From an uncultured Acholeplasmataceae bacterium (GTDB taxonomy: Bacteria > Bacillota_I > Bacilli_A > Acholeplasmatales > Acholeplasmataceae), in assembly GCA_938041945.1 (NCBI GenBank), contig CALISC010000012.1, positions 1 through 5,245 of the forward strand: 5,245 nucleotides of DNA, read 5' to 3'. Both the position numbers and the translations under genes were made by a program. Every line of letters starts with the position of its first letter. The first letter of the stretch is position 1. Below are positions 1 through 4,993 of the stretch, one piece after another. The notes below the pieces were generated by a model. That model worked only from the letters and a program-made list of their open reading frames with translations, had not been told where the DNA came from and ran no database searches.

Positions 1-28
1 TGTGTTTTTAAAATAAACTTAAATTTAA

Positions 29-1042
29 CTATTTAGTTAAAAGTGCAAGTTTTTTAAGAGTACGAACAAGTTGAGAAACATAGCTGTTTTCATTGTCATA
101 CCAAGACATTACTTTAACTAATTGTTTACCATCTACATCAAGAATTTGAGTAGTGTGAGCATCGTAAACTGAACCGTAAGTTGTACCAATTACGTCAGAT
201 GAAACGATTGGGTCTGGTTGATAGCAAAGAGTTTCTGAGTGAGCAGCCTTGAAAGCAGCGTCAATTTGTTCAAGAGTAACAGATTTTTTAAGTTCAACTG
301 TTAAGTCTACAACTGAACCTGTAACTGTTGGAACACGAAGAGCAGTACCGTCTAATTTACCTTTAAGTTGTGGTAATACTAAAGAAATTGCTTTAGCAGC
401 ACCAGTTGAAGAAGGAACTATATTTTGAGCAGCACAACGGCCACGGCGAGAATAAATTCCTTTTTTGTGCGGTGAGTCCATTAATGCTTGGTCTGCAGTA
501 AATGCGTGAACAGTTGTCATGAAACCTTTAACAATACCAAATTTATCGTCTAAAACTTTAGCAATTGGAGCAAGACAGTTAGTTGTACAACTTGCACCAG
601 AAACTATTTCTTCGCTTCCATCAAGAGTGTTGTCGTTAACATTGTAAACGATAGTTTTTACATCACCAGTAGCAGGAGCAGAGATTAGTACTTTTCTTGC
701 ACCAGCCTCAATGTGCCAGTGTGCTTTTTCTTGAGAAGTAAAAAGACCTGTACATTCAAGCACAATATCAACACCTAATTTTTTCCAAGGTAAGTTTTTT
801 GGATCGCGTTCAGCAATAACAGGAATTGTCACTCCATCTACGATTAAATTATTTTCTTTAAAAGAAACTTTGTCTTGTAAAAATCCACCTTGAGCAGTGT
901 CATATTTAAGTAGGTAAGCAAGAGATTCTGCGTCTGTTAAGTCGTTAATAGCAACAACTTTAAAATCTTTGCTTTGAGAAATTTGGCGGAACGCAAGACG
1001 TCCGATTCTACCAAATCCGTTAATAGCAACTTTAATAGCCAT
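29..1042 (-). CDS. gap: Glyceraldehyde-3-phosphate dehydrogenase (phosphorylating, NAD-type)
   Basis: This is the cytosolic glycolytic enzyme that oxidises glyceraldehyde 3-phosphate with NAD+ and phosphate to 1,3-bisphosphoglycerate. The product is 337 residues, the normal family length. The N-terminal Rossmann motif NGFGRIGR is at residues 8-15. INDLTD near residues 32-37 carries the acidic residue typical of NAD-preferring enzymes. The active-site motif SCTTNC has the catalytic Cys152, and His179 lies in TTVHAFTADQ. The C-terminal SWYDNENSY is also present. I chose the ATG at 1042 because GGAGG sits five bases upstream and MAIKVAINGFG is the canonical start. An in-frame ATG at 1054 overlaps that ribosome binding site. 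The stop is TAG. One oddity is an S-loop about three residues longer than usual (PHKKGIYSRRGR where many homologues have PHKDLRRAR). Its three tryptophans are TGG. It stands alone and divergent from the CYTH-chr cluster, with an IS now in between. Identity is very secure. Confidence 0.98.
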   Translation of the reverse strand: MAIKVAINGFGRIGRLAFRQISQSKDFKVVAINDLTDAESLAYLLKYDTAQGGFLQDKVSFKENNLIVDGVTIPVIAERDPKNLPWKKLGVDIVLECTGLFTSQEKAHWHIEAGARKVLISAPATGDVKTIVYNVNDNTLDGSEEIVSGASCTTNCLAPIAKVLDDKFGIVKGFMTTVHAFTADQALMDSPHKKGIYSRRGRCAAQNIVPSSTGAAKAISLVLPQLKGKLDGTALRVPTVTGSVVDLTVELKKSVTLEQIDAAFKAAHSETLCYQPDPIVSSDVIGTTYGSVYDAHTTQILDVDGKQLVKVMSWYDNENSYVSQLVRTLKKLALLTK

Positions 1043-1047
1043 ATTTT

Positions 1048-1052
1048 CCTCC
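1048..1052 (-). promoter_or_regulatory. Ribosome binding site of gap
   Basis: GGAGG on the minus strand lies five bases before the ATG at 1042. It decides the start: the longer frame beginning at 1054 would place its first codons on the Shine-Dalgarno sequence itself. Confidence 0.85.
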
Positions 1053-1069
1053 ATATCTATTACCTTTTA

Positions 1070-1075
1070 ATTTTA
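1070..1075 (-). promoter_or_regulatory. gap promoter, extended -10 element
   Basis: On the minus strand TGCTAAAAT forms an extended -10 (TG-N-TAAAAT) 28 bases upstream of the gap start codon. This predicts a start of transcription near 1063 and a leader of about 20 bases that includes the GGAGG site. No good -35 hexamer is present at 16-18 bp (CACTTA at best), as is common with extended -10 promoters. The element lies inside the 80-bp duplicated segment, so a second copy exists at 3137-3142. Confidence 0.6.
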
Positions 1076-1101
1076 GCACAATGCAACCGTAATAAGTGCT
1101 A
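1074..1101. promoter_or_regulatory. Operator-like inverted repeat over the gap promoter
   Basis: TAGCAC at 1074-1079 and GTGCTA at 1096-1101 form a perfect 6-bp inverted repeat with a 16-base gap. The half-site centres are 22 bp apart, about two helical turns. On the minus strand the downstream half overlaps the extended -10 and the upstream half falls at the -35 region, so a bound dimer would block RNA polymerase. The half-sites resemble those of the HrcA/CIRCE operator, but CIRCE has a 13-base gap between the same hexamers, so this is not a standard CIRCE. The regulator is unknown. An identical copy lies at 3141-3168. Confidence 0.45.
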
Positions 1102-1140
1102 CAAATGCTGTTTTTTCATATTTAAATTCACGGCATTAGA

Positions 1141-1154
1141 CCCGTCTTTTTGAG
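1141..1154 (+). repeat. Left terminal inverted repeat of the IS
   Basis: The left end CCCGTCTTTTTGAG matches the inward-read right end CCTGAGTTTTTGCG at 10 of 14 positions, including the terminal CC and the central TTTTTG. Confidence 0.55.
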
Positions 1155-1200
1155 TTACACAAGATTTATTTTTGCGATAAAATCAGTTTTTAGTAATTTA

Positions 1201-1223
1201 ACGGCTCTACTGAGTCGTTTTTT
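1201..1223 (+). terminator. Intrinsic terminator near the left IS end
   Basis: A 7-bp stem (ACGGCTC at 1201-1207 with GAGTCGT at 1212-1218, one G-U pair) has the loop TACT and runs into a T6 tract at 1218-1223. It lies between the left IS end and the transposase promoter, so it would stop plus-strand transcripts entering from outside the element. Such protection from impinging transcription is common in insertion sequences. Confidence 0.65.
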
Positions 1224-1257
1224 ATTTGAATAAAAATTTTTTTCTGGCATCTTTTAC

Positions 1258-1286
1258 TTGTGTTTTCTTGTGCAATAATATATAAT
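1258..1286 (+). promoter_or_regulatory. Transposase promoter
   Basis: A perfect TATAAT (1281-1286) lies 17 bp downstream of TTGTGT (1258-1263, matching the first three bases of TTGACA). Transcription would begin near 1293, about 30 bases before the transposase ATG and downstream of the left-end terminator. Confidence 0.65.
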
Positions 1287-1310
1287 GTATTTAGGCACAA
1301 ATGTGTTAAC

Positions 1311-1316
1311 AAGGAG
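1311..1316 (+). promoter_or_regulatory. Ribosome binding site of the transposase
   Basis: AAGGAG lies seven bases before the ATG at 1324. It favours this start over the in-frame ATG at 1285, which overlaps the -10 element. Confidence 0.8.
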
Positions 1317-1323
1317 AACAATT

Positions 1324-3039
1324 ATGAGTTTATTTGTCAGACAAACCCCTACAAAGAATGGTAGAGTTTTCTTATCAATCGTAGATGGAAGATACAGTAA
1401 AGTTAAGAAAAACACTACCCAAAAGACTTACAAATCATATGGATATTTAGATGAACTTGAAAAGATTTACACAGACCCTATTCAATATCTAAACGATGTT
1501 TGTAAAAAGGAAAATGAAAAACGTAAAGCCAGAAAAAAAGAACCGATTCCGATGGGAAAACCAGAATTGATAAACTTAGGTTATTTTCCTTATAAAAGAC
1601 TGTATAGTGAACTTAAAGTAAAGCAGTTTTTGGACGCCATTCAAATATATGAAGGCACTAAAGCTGAGTATGTTTTGTCGGATATTTTTGAAGCCTTGAT
1701 TTACTCAAGAGTGATTTCACCATCTTCAAAAATTGAAAGTTATCACAAAACTATACCAAGTTTTTTTCATGATTTTAACTTTAAATCAAGCCAGATGTAC
1801 AAGGCTATTTCTGTACTTGGAAAAAAACAGTACGATGAAGTTATTTTTGAAGGAATGCGCAAAGAATATGAGAAAAATTATTTAGTTAAAAAAGACAGAG
1901 TGTACTTTGATTGTACTAATTTTTACTTTGAAATTGACAGACCAACCGACTTTTTAAAACCAGGTCCGAGTAAAGAAAACAAACCAAATCCGCTAATCGG
2001 AATTGGTCTGTTGATGGACCAAGAAGGTGTGCCAATCGCCTATAAACTTTATCCTGGAAACGAGTCTGAAAAACCAGTTTTTGGACAAGTTTTAACTGAA
2101 ATGAAAGAGCAGTTTAAAGTTAAAGAAAAAGTTATTAGAGTAGCCGATAAAGGACTAAACTGCTCTGCTAATATAGTTAAAACATACGTAGAAAACGATG
2201 GCTATATCTTCTCTGAATCTGTTCGTGGAGCCAATAATGAAGTTAAACAATGGATTTTAGACCCAGAAGGCTACGAAACTATAACTGATAAAGACGGTGA
2301 AGTAATTTATAAATATAAAACAATGGTTGATTATTTTAATCGCGTCAACATCAACGACCGTACGGATAAGAAAGAATACAGAGAAATTCCACAAAAAAGA
2401 GTGGTATTTTGGTCAAGAGACTACGCGATTAAAACAAAACTGGAACGAGACAGAGTTATCACAAAACAAGAAAAAGTATTAAGACAAGAGTCAACTTACA
2501 AAACTTCAAAATATGGATTTGGCTCTAAGTATATTCAAGAAGAAATCTTTGACCAAAATGGAGAGTTACTAGACGCTACAAAGGAGCGTTTTATTGATTT
2601 TGATAAGGTTAAAAACGATGAACAATTAGATGGTTTTAATATGTTGGTGACTAGTGAACTAGATGCACCTGCTACAGAAATTATTGACACTTACAAGATG
2701 CTTTGGAAAATTGAAGAGTCGTTTAGACTTTTAAAAACCACACTGGTAACGAGACCTATTCATCACACAAAACTTGAAGGTATTAAAGGACATTTTTTAA
2801 TCTGTATGACGGCGCTGTTTTTAACTAGAATTATTGAAATTAAGAAGCTAAAGAACCAGGTTTCAGCTAGCGCTGCAATCAGGTCGCTTAGAGAGTACAA
2901 AGCAATAAAATTAGGCGAAGACAATTACCAACTTGTGTATATTGATGAGGTCTTAGAAATGTTTGCAAAGTATTTTTCAGTCAGGTTAAACGACCATTTT
3001 AAGAACGAAAAAGAAATTTTGAAATTATTTAAAAAGTAG
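1324..3039 (+). CDS. IS1634-family DDE transposase
   Basis: This 571-residue protein cuts and joins the ends of its IS. The RNase H-like DDE residues can be placed: Asp196 in YFDCTNFYFE, Asp275 in VADKGL, and Glu464 in YKMLWKIEESFRLLK. That last segment keeps the Y-E-K spacing of the IS4-type signature (Tyr457, Glu464, Lys471), with Leu460 where IS4 proteins usually have Arg. The 189 residues between the second Asp and the Glu hold a long charged insertion, as in IS4/IS1634 enzymes. The basic N-terminal 190 residues probably bind the ends. The start at 1324 has AAGGAG seven bases upstream; an in-frame ATG at 1285 overlaps the promoter -10 and is rejected. The stop is TAG. The frame is intact and its three tryptophans are TGG, so it would read the same under table 4 or 11. 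Family assignment is secure from motifs, length and the long target duplication. Activity is inferred. Confidence 0.95.
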   Translation: MSLFVRQTPTKNGRVFLSIVDGRYSKVKKNTTQKTYKSYGYLDELEKIYTDPIQYLNDVCKKENEKRKARKKEPIPMGKPELINLGYFPYKRLYSELKVKQFLDAIQIYEGTKAEYVLSDIFEALIYSRVISPSSKIESYHKTIPSFFHDFNFKSSQMYKAISVLGKKQYDEVIFEGMRKEYEKNYLVKKDRVYFDCTNFYFEIDRPTDFLKPGPSKENKPNPLIGIGLLMDQEGVPIAYKLYPGNESEKPVFGQVLTEMKEQFKVKEKVIRVADKGLNCSANIVKTYVENDGYIFSESVRGANNEVKQWILDPEGYETITDKDGEVIYKYKTMVDYFNRVNINDRTDKKEYREIPQKRVVFWSRDYAIKTKLERDRVITKQEKVLRQESTYKTSKYGFGSKYIQEEIFDQNGELLDATKERFIDFDKVKNDEQLDGFNMLVTSELDAPATEIIDTYKMLWKIEESFRLLKTTLVTRPIHHTKLEGIKGHFLICMTALFLTRIIEIKKLKNQVSASAAIRSLREYKAIKLGEDNYQLVYIDEVLEMFAKYFSVRLNDHFKNEKEILKLFKK

Positions 3040-3054
3040 ATTTTTATTACACAA

Positions 3055-3114
3055 GATGAAAAAACGGAGTTATGGCCTTTATGAAACCCATAACTCCGAA
3101 AATAATTTTTCATC
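3055..3114. terminator. Two-part hairpin and bidirectional terminator at the right IS end
   Basis: An 11-bp perfect stem (3065-3075 with 3088-3098, arms CGGAGTTATGG and CCATAACTCCG) lies inside an outer 9-bp stem (GATGAAAAA at 3055-3063 with TTTTTCATC at 3106-3114). It begins 15 bases after the transposase stop. On the minus strand the inner stem is followed directly by T6 (3064-3059), a textbook terminator facing transcripts that enter from the right. On the plus strand the T tract (3106-3110) starts eight bases after the stem, so transposase termination there is weaker or uses the outer stem. Confidence 0.75.
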
Positions 3115-3127
3115 GCAAAAACTCAGG
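3114..3127 (-). repeat. Right terminal inverted repeat of the IS
   Basis: Read inward on the minus strand this is CCTGAGTTTTTGCG, matching the left end at 10 of 14 positions. A better inverted match exists in a different register: 3108-3121 pairs with 1169-1182 at 13 of 14 positions, 28 bases inside the left end. Confidence 0.55.
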
Positions 3128-3207
3128 TACCTTTTAATTTTAGCACAATGCAACCGTAATAAGTGCTACAAATGCTGTTTTTTCATATTTAAATTCACGG
3201 CATTAGA
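3128..3207. repeat. 80-bp direct repeat, right copy (IS target duplication)
   Basis: This is a perfect copy of 1061-1140. It restores the native sequence upstream of the CYTH gene after the insertion, and it also carries a duplicate of the gap promoter and its operator-like repeat (3141-3168). Confidence 0.9.
3137..3142 (-). promoter_or_regulatory. Orphan copy of the gap promoter
   Basis: This is the duplicated extended -10 (TGCTAAAAT on the minus strand). It would start a transcript near 3130 running left into the IS, where it meets the hairpin with a T6 tract at 3059-3098. There is no gene to drive, apart from antisense to the transposase if the terminator leaks. Confidence 0.5.
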
Positions 3208-3236
3208 TTAAAAATAAATAAAAATATTGTTAAAAT
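3208..3236 (+). promoter_or_regulatory. Possible promoter of the CYTH-chr cluster
   Basis: TGTTAAAAT at 3228-3236 is a fair extended -10, with TTAAAA at 3208-3213 in -35 position (17-bp spacing). It lies wholly outside the duplicated 80 bp. The predicted transcript start near 3243 would fall on the ribosome binding site, leaving only about 10 bases of leader, so the true promoter may lie further upstream in the repeat. Confidence 0.3.
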
Positions 3237-3253
3237 AAATAAAGAGGCACAAA

Positions 3254-3817
3254 ATGACCGAAAACTTAGAAATTGAATTTAAAACTGAATTAAGTAAGCA
3301 AAAATATGCTGAGTTATTGGTAAAATACGCAAATATATCTGAGCAATTTACACAAATCAACTACTATTTTGATGATTTTGCGATGAAAATAACTAAAAAT
3401 AAGCAAACTGCTAGAATTAGACATATTTTAGATAAAAATGTTTATGAACTTACAGTTAAATTTCCAGATAAAAATGGAACATTAGAGAAAACTGAAATTT
3501 TAAGTGAATCACAAGCCAAGAAATTTATTAAAAAAGGTTTCAAGTTTAAATTTGACACAATAATTTTCCTAAGTAATAAAGGAAAATTAAAAACCAAAAG
3601 AGTTGAGTTTAAATACAAAACTGGAACCGGATTTTTGGATTTTTCAACTTGGGGTTTTTTGAATTTAAACAAAGTTTATGAATTTGAATTTGAAGCAGCC
3701 AGTTTAAAAAAAGGTAAGGCTGAGTTTGATGATTTTTTAAAAGAGAACGAAATTGAGTATAAAAAATCCCAATCTAAGGTCAGTCGTATACTTAAATTAA
3801 ATGAAAATAAAAAATAA
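3254..3817 (+). CDS. CYTH-domain protein (triphosphate tunnel metalloenzyme family)
   Basis: This 187-residue protein is probably cytosolic. CYTH proteins fold as an eight-stranded tunnel that binds triphosphate and divalent metal; bacterial members hydrolyse inorganic tripolyphosphate, thiamine triphosphate or other triphosphates. Visible marks are the N-terminal ExExK signature (Glu6, Glu8, Lys10 in EIEFK), basic Arg54 and Arg56 in ARIRH, Glu65 and Lys69 in ELTVK, Arg116 and Glu118, the acidic strand EFEFE (Glu143, 145, 147), and a C-terminal KVSRI (Lys175, Arg178). The layout resembles Bacillus YjbK. ATG 3254 is preceded by AAAGAGG with six bases of spacing. The stop is TAA. The last 17 bases overlap the next gene, which suggests co-transcription with the transporters. 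However, a terminator-like hairpin starts four bases after this stop. Family is secure; the substrate cannot be told from sequence. Confidence 0.9.
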   Translation: MTENLEIEFKTELSKQKYAELLVKYANISEQFTQINYYFDDFAMKITKNKQTARIRHILDKNVYELTVKFPDKNGTLEKTEILSESQAKKFIKKGFKFKFDTIIFLSNKGKLKTKRVEFKYKTGTGFLDFSTWGFLNLNKVYEFEFEAASLKKGKAEFDDFLKENEIEYKKSQSKVSRILKLNENKK

Positions 3818-4391
3818 TATAAAGGCTTTGTTAAGCCTTTTTATAATATTTTTTAAAGTTGGTTTAATCACCTTTGGTGGCGGATATGTAATGCTTGGAA
3901 TTCTTGAGCATGAACTTTGTGAACGCAAAAAAATCTTAACTAAAGATGAAATGACTACGCTTTTAGCGGTTTCAGAAACCACGCCTGGTCCGTTTGCAAT
4001 AAACGCAGCAACTTATATTGGACACAAAAAACTAGGGTTTTGGGGAGCAGTATTTGCAACAATCGGAGTTGTTCTTCCTTCTTTTATAATTATCGTTGCT
4101 TTAGCGTTTGTGTTAAAAAAATACAACACCAATTTGTACTTAAAAGGATTTTTAACTGGGATTAAAGCAGGAGTTATTTTGCTAATTTTTAAAGCAGGTA
4201 TTAAACTCCAAAAAGGGATTTTAAATAATTTAACTAATATTTCAATCTTTTTAGTTTGTTTATTTTTGACATTACTTACCGAACTTTCTTTAATTTACAT
4301 AATGATTTCGCTGATTTTAATTTCAGTAGCCACACATAAACTAAATGCAGAACTAAACAAATCTAAAGGCGGTGTATTTTGAAAATACTAA
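3801..4391 (+). CDS. Chromate transporter, half-size CHR-domain protein (first subunit)
   Basis: This integral membrane protein belongs to the CHR (chromate ion transporter) family, and short CHR proteins like this one work in pairs. The CHR signature is clear: FFKVGLITFGGGYVML at residues 17-32, then SETTPGPFAINAATYIG at 58-74, then a run of hydrophobic segments (GVVLPSFIIIVALAFVL, GVILLIFKAGI, and two near the C-terminus). The start ATG at 3801 lies inside the CYTH gene (17-base overlap) and lacks a good ribosome binding site, so translation may be coupled to the CYTH gene. A terminator-like hairpin covers residues 7-18, so a later non-ATG start cannot be excluded, though it must precede FFKVG. 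With table 4 the frame reads through TGA at 4380 and ends at TAA 4391 (196 residues). With table 11 it ends at 4382 (193 residues). Membership is secure; chromate as the physiological substrate in this organism is inferred only. Confidence 0.9.
3821..3855 (+). terminator. Terminator-like hairpin inside the start of the first chr gene
   Basis: A perfect 8-bp stem (AAAGGCTT 3821-3828, AAGCCTTT 3833-3840) with a TGTT loop is followed by a T-rich tail ending in T6 near 3849-3854. It begins four bases after the CYTH stop, exactly where a terminator for that gene would sit, yet it also encodes residues 7-18 of the first CHR protein. It may act as an attenuator between the CYTH gene and the transporters, or as the CYTH terminator if the transporters have their own promoter. 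Confidence 0.6.
4365..4372 (+). promoter_or_regulatory. Ribosome binding site of the second chr gene
   Basis: AAAGGCGG lies within the end of the first chr gene, six bases before the TTG at 4379. It supports that unusual start codon. An ATT at 4376 is the only other plausible start after the in-frame TAA at 4364. Confidence 0.55.
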
Positions 4392-4993
4392 CCTTGTTTT
4401 TTCTTTTCTTAAAGATATCTGCGTTTACTTTTGGTGGCGGATACGCAATGATTCCGCTTTTGAACTTTGAACTTACAAAACGCGGATACATAGACAGTGA
4501 TGAACTTTATACCTTTATTGGAATTTCTGAAAGCACACCTGGTGCTTTTGCCATCAACATCGCGACTTACATTGGCTTTGAACAATACGGAATTCTTGGT
4601 GCTGCTTTGCTTAACCTAGCGATAGTCTTACCGTCATTTTTAATCATTTTATACATTTCAAGCAGCAACATGTTAAACCAAAATCTCTACATCAAAAGAG
4701 CAGTTTATTTTTTAAAACCAGCAGCGATTGCCTTTATTTTTACAGCAGCGATAAAAATTTCTTTAAAAGTATTTTTTGGAATAAATAACTTACTTATCTT
4801 AAAACTAAATGATAACGCTTTTACTATTCTTGTATTTTTGTTTGTTTTCTTAATAAGTTTAATTTGGGAGAACTTCAGCCGTAAAAAAAGACCACTGCAC
4901 CCAGTTTTAGTAATTTTACTATCTGGTTTTAGCGGCCTTTTGTTAACTGTATTAAATTTAAATTGAAACTTCGCTAAAGTCGGCGACTTCTAG
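4379..4993 (+). CDS. Chromate transporter, half-size CHR-domain protein (second subunit)
   Basis: This is a second short CHR protein, paralogous to the one before it and probably its partner; paired short CHR proteins such as the Bacillus Chr3N/Chr3C pair form a functional heteromer. The signature FLKISAFTFGGGYAMIPLL is at residues 10-28 and SESTPGAFAINIATYIG at 50-66, with Ala where the partner has the PGP proline. Several hydrophobic segments follow (residues 70-92, 105-125 and 145-160, plus the C-terminus). The start is TTG at 4379, chosen from AAAGGCGG upstream and an in-frame TAA at 4364. Genes overlap at TTGA, or by 13 bases under table 4. With table 4 the frame reads TGA at 4964 as Trp and ends at TAG 4993 (204 residues), overlapping the convergent Spx-like gene by 36 bases. 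With table 11 it ends at 4966 (195 residues). The extra residues are not conserved, so they do not decide the code. Confidence 0.9.

Larger units (their letters stand above)
1061..1140. repeat. 80-bp direct repeat, left copy (IS target duplication)
   Basis: This segment is identical over all 80 bases to 3128-3207, in the same orientation. The bases just outside differ (T versus G before, C versus T after). It abuts the left end of the IS and holds the gap promoter and the operator-like inverted repeat. It is read as a long target-site duplication, since IS1634 is known for unusually long and variable ones. The left copy is the one still attached to gap. Confidence 0.9.
1141..3127 (+). mobile_element. 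IS1634-family insertion sequence, complete
   Basis: This 1987-bp element is bounded exactly by the inner edges of the 80-bp direct repeats. It carries one intact transposase, short imperfect terminal inverted repeats, its own promoter, and hairpin terminators near both ends. Size, single gene, protein family and the long target duplication all fit IS1634-type elements of mycoplasmas. It interrupts no gene: it sits in the intergenic region between gap and the CYTH-chr cluster. The perfect match of the two repeats and the intact frame suggest a recent insertion. The exact boundary could shift by a few bases if a terminal base is shared with the target. Confidence 0.9.

Noticed and set aside
1043..1054. 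Upstream in-frame ATG giving a 341-residue GAPDH
   Set aside because: Its first codons are the Shine-Dalgarno sequence GGAGG, and the family start MAIKVAINGFG begins at 1042.
1074..1101. True CIRCE (HrcA) operator
   Set aside because: The core hexamers match but the gap is 16 rather than 13 bases and the flanking TC/GA bases are absent. It is kept only as an operator-like repeat.
1285..1323. Upstream in-frame ATG for the transposase at 1285
   Set aside because: It overlaps the TATAAT promoter element, lies before the predicted transcript start, and lacks a ribosome binding site; ATG 1324 has AAGGAG at the right distance.
2925..3113. Minus-strand open frame of 62 codons at the transposase 3' end
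   Set aside because: It lies mostly antisense to the transposase and runs through the terminator hairpin, with no recognisable protein.
1141..3127. Composite transposon or passenger genes in the IS
   Set aside because: Only one gene is present between the ends, and no second IS copy is in the window.
3842..3847. TATAAT as a separate promoter for the chr genes
   Set aside because: It lies in the T-rich tail of the hairpin, within the coding region, and has no -35-like sequence at the right spacing.
3442..3982. Minus-strand frames antisense to the CYTH and first chr genes
   Set aside because: They are shadows of well-recognised plus-strand genes and have no family resemblance of their own.
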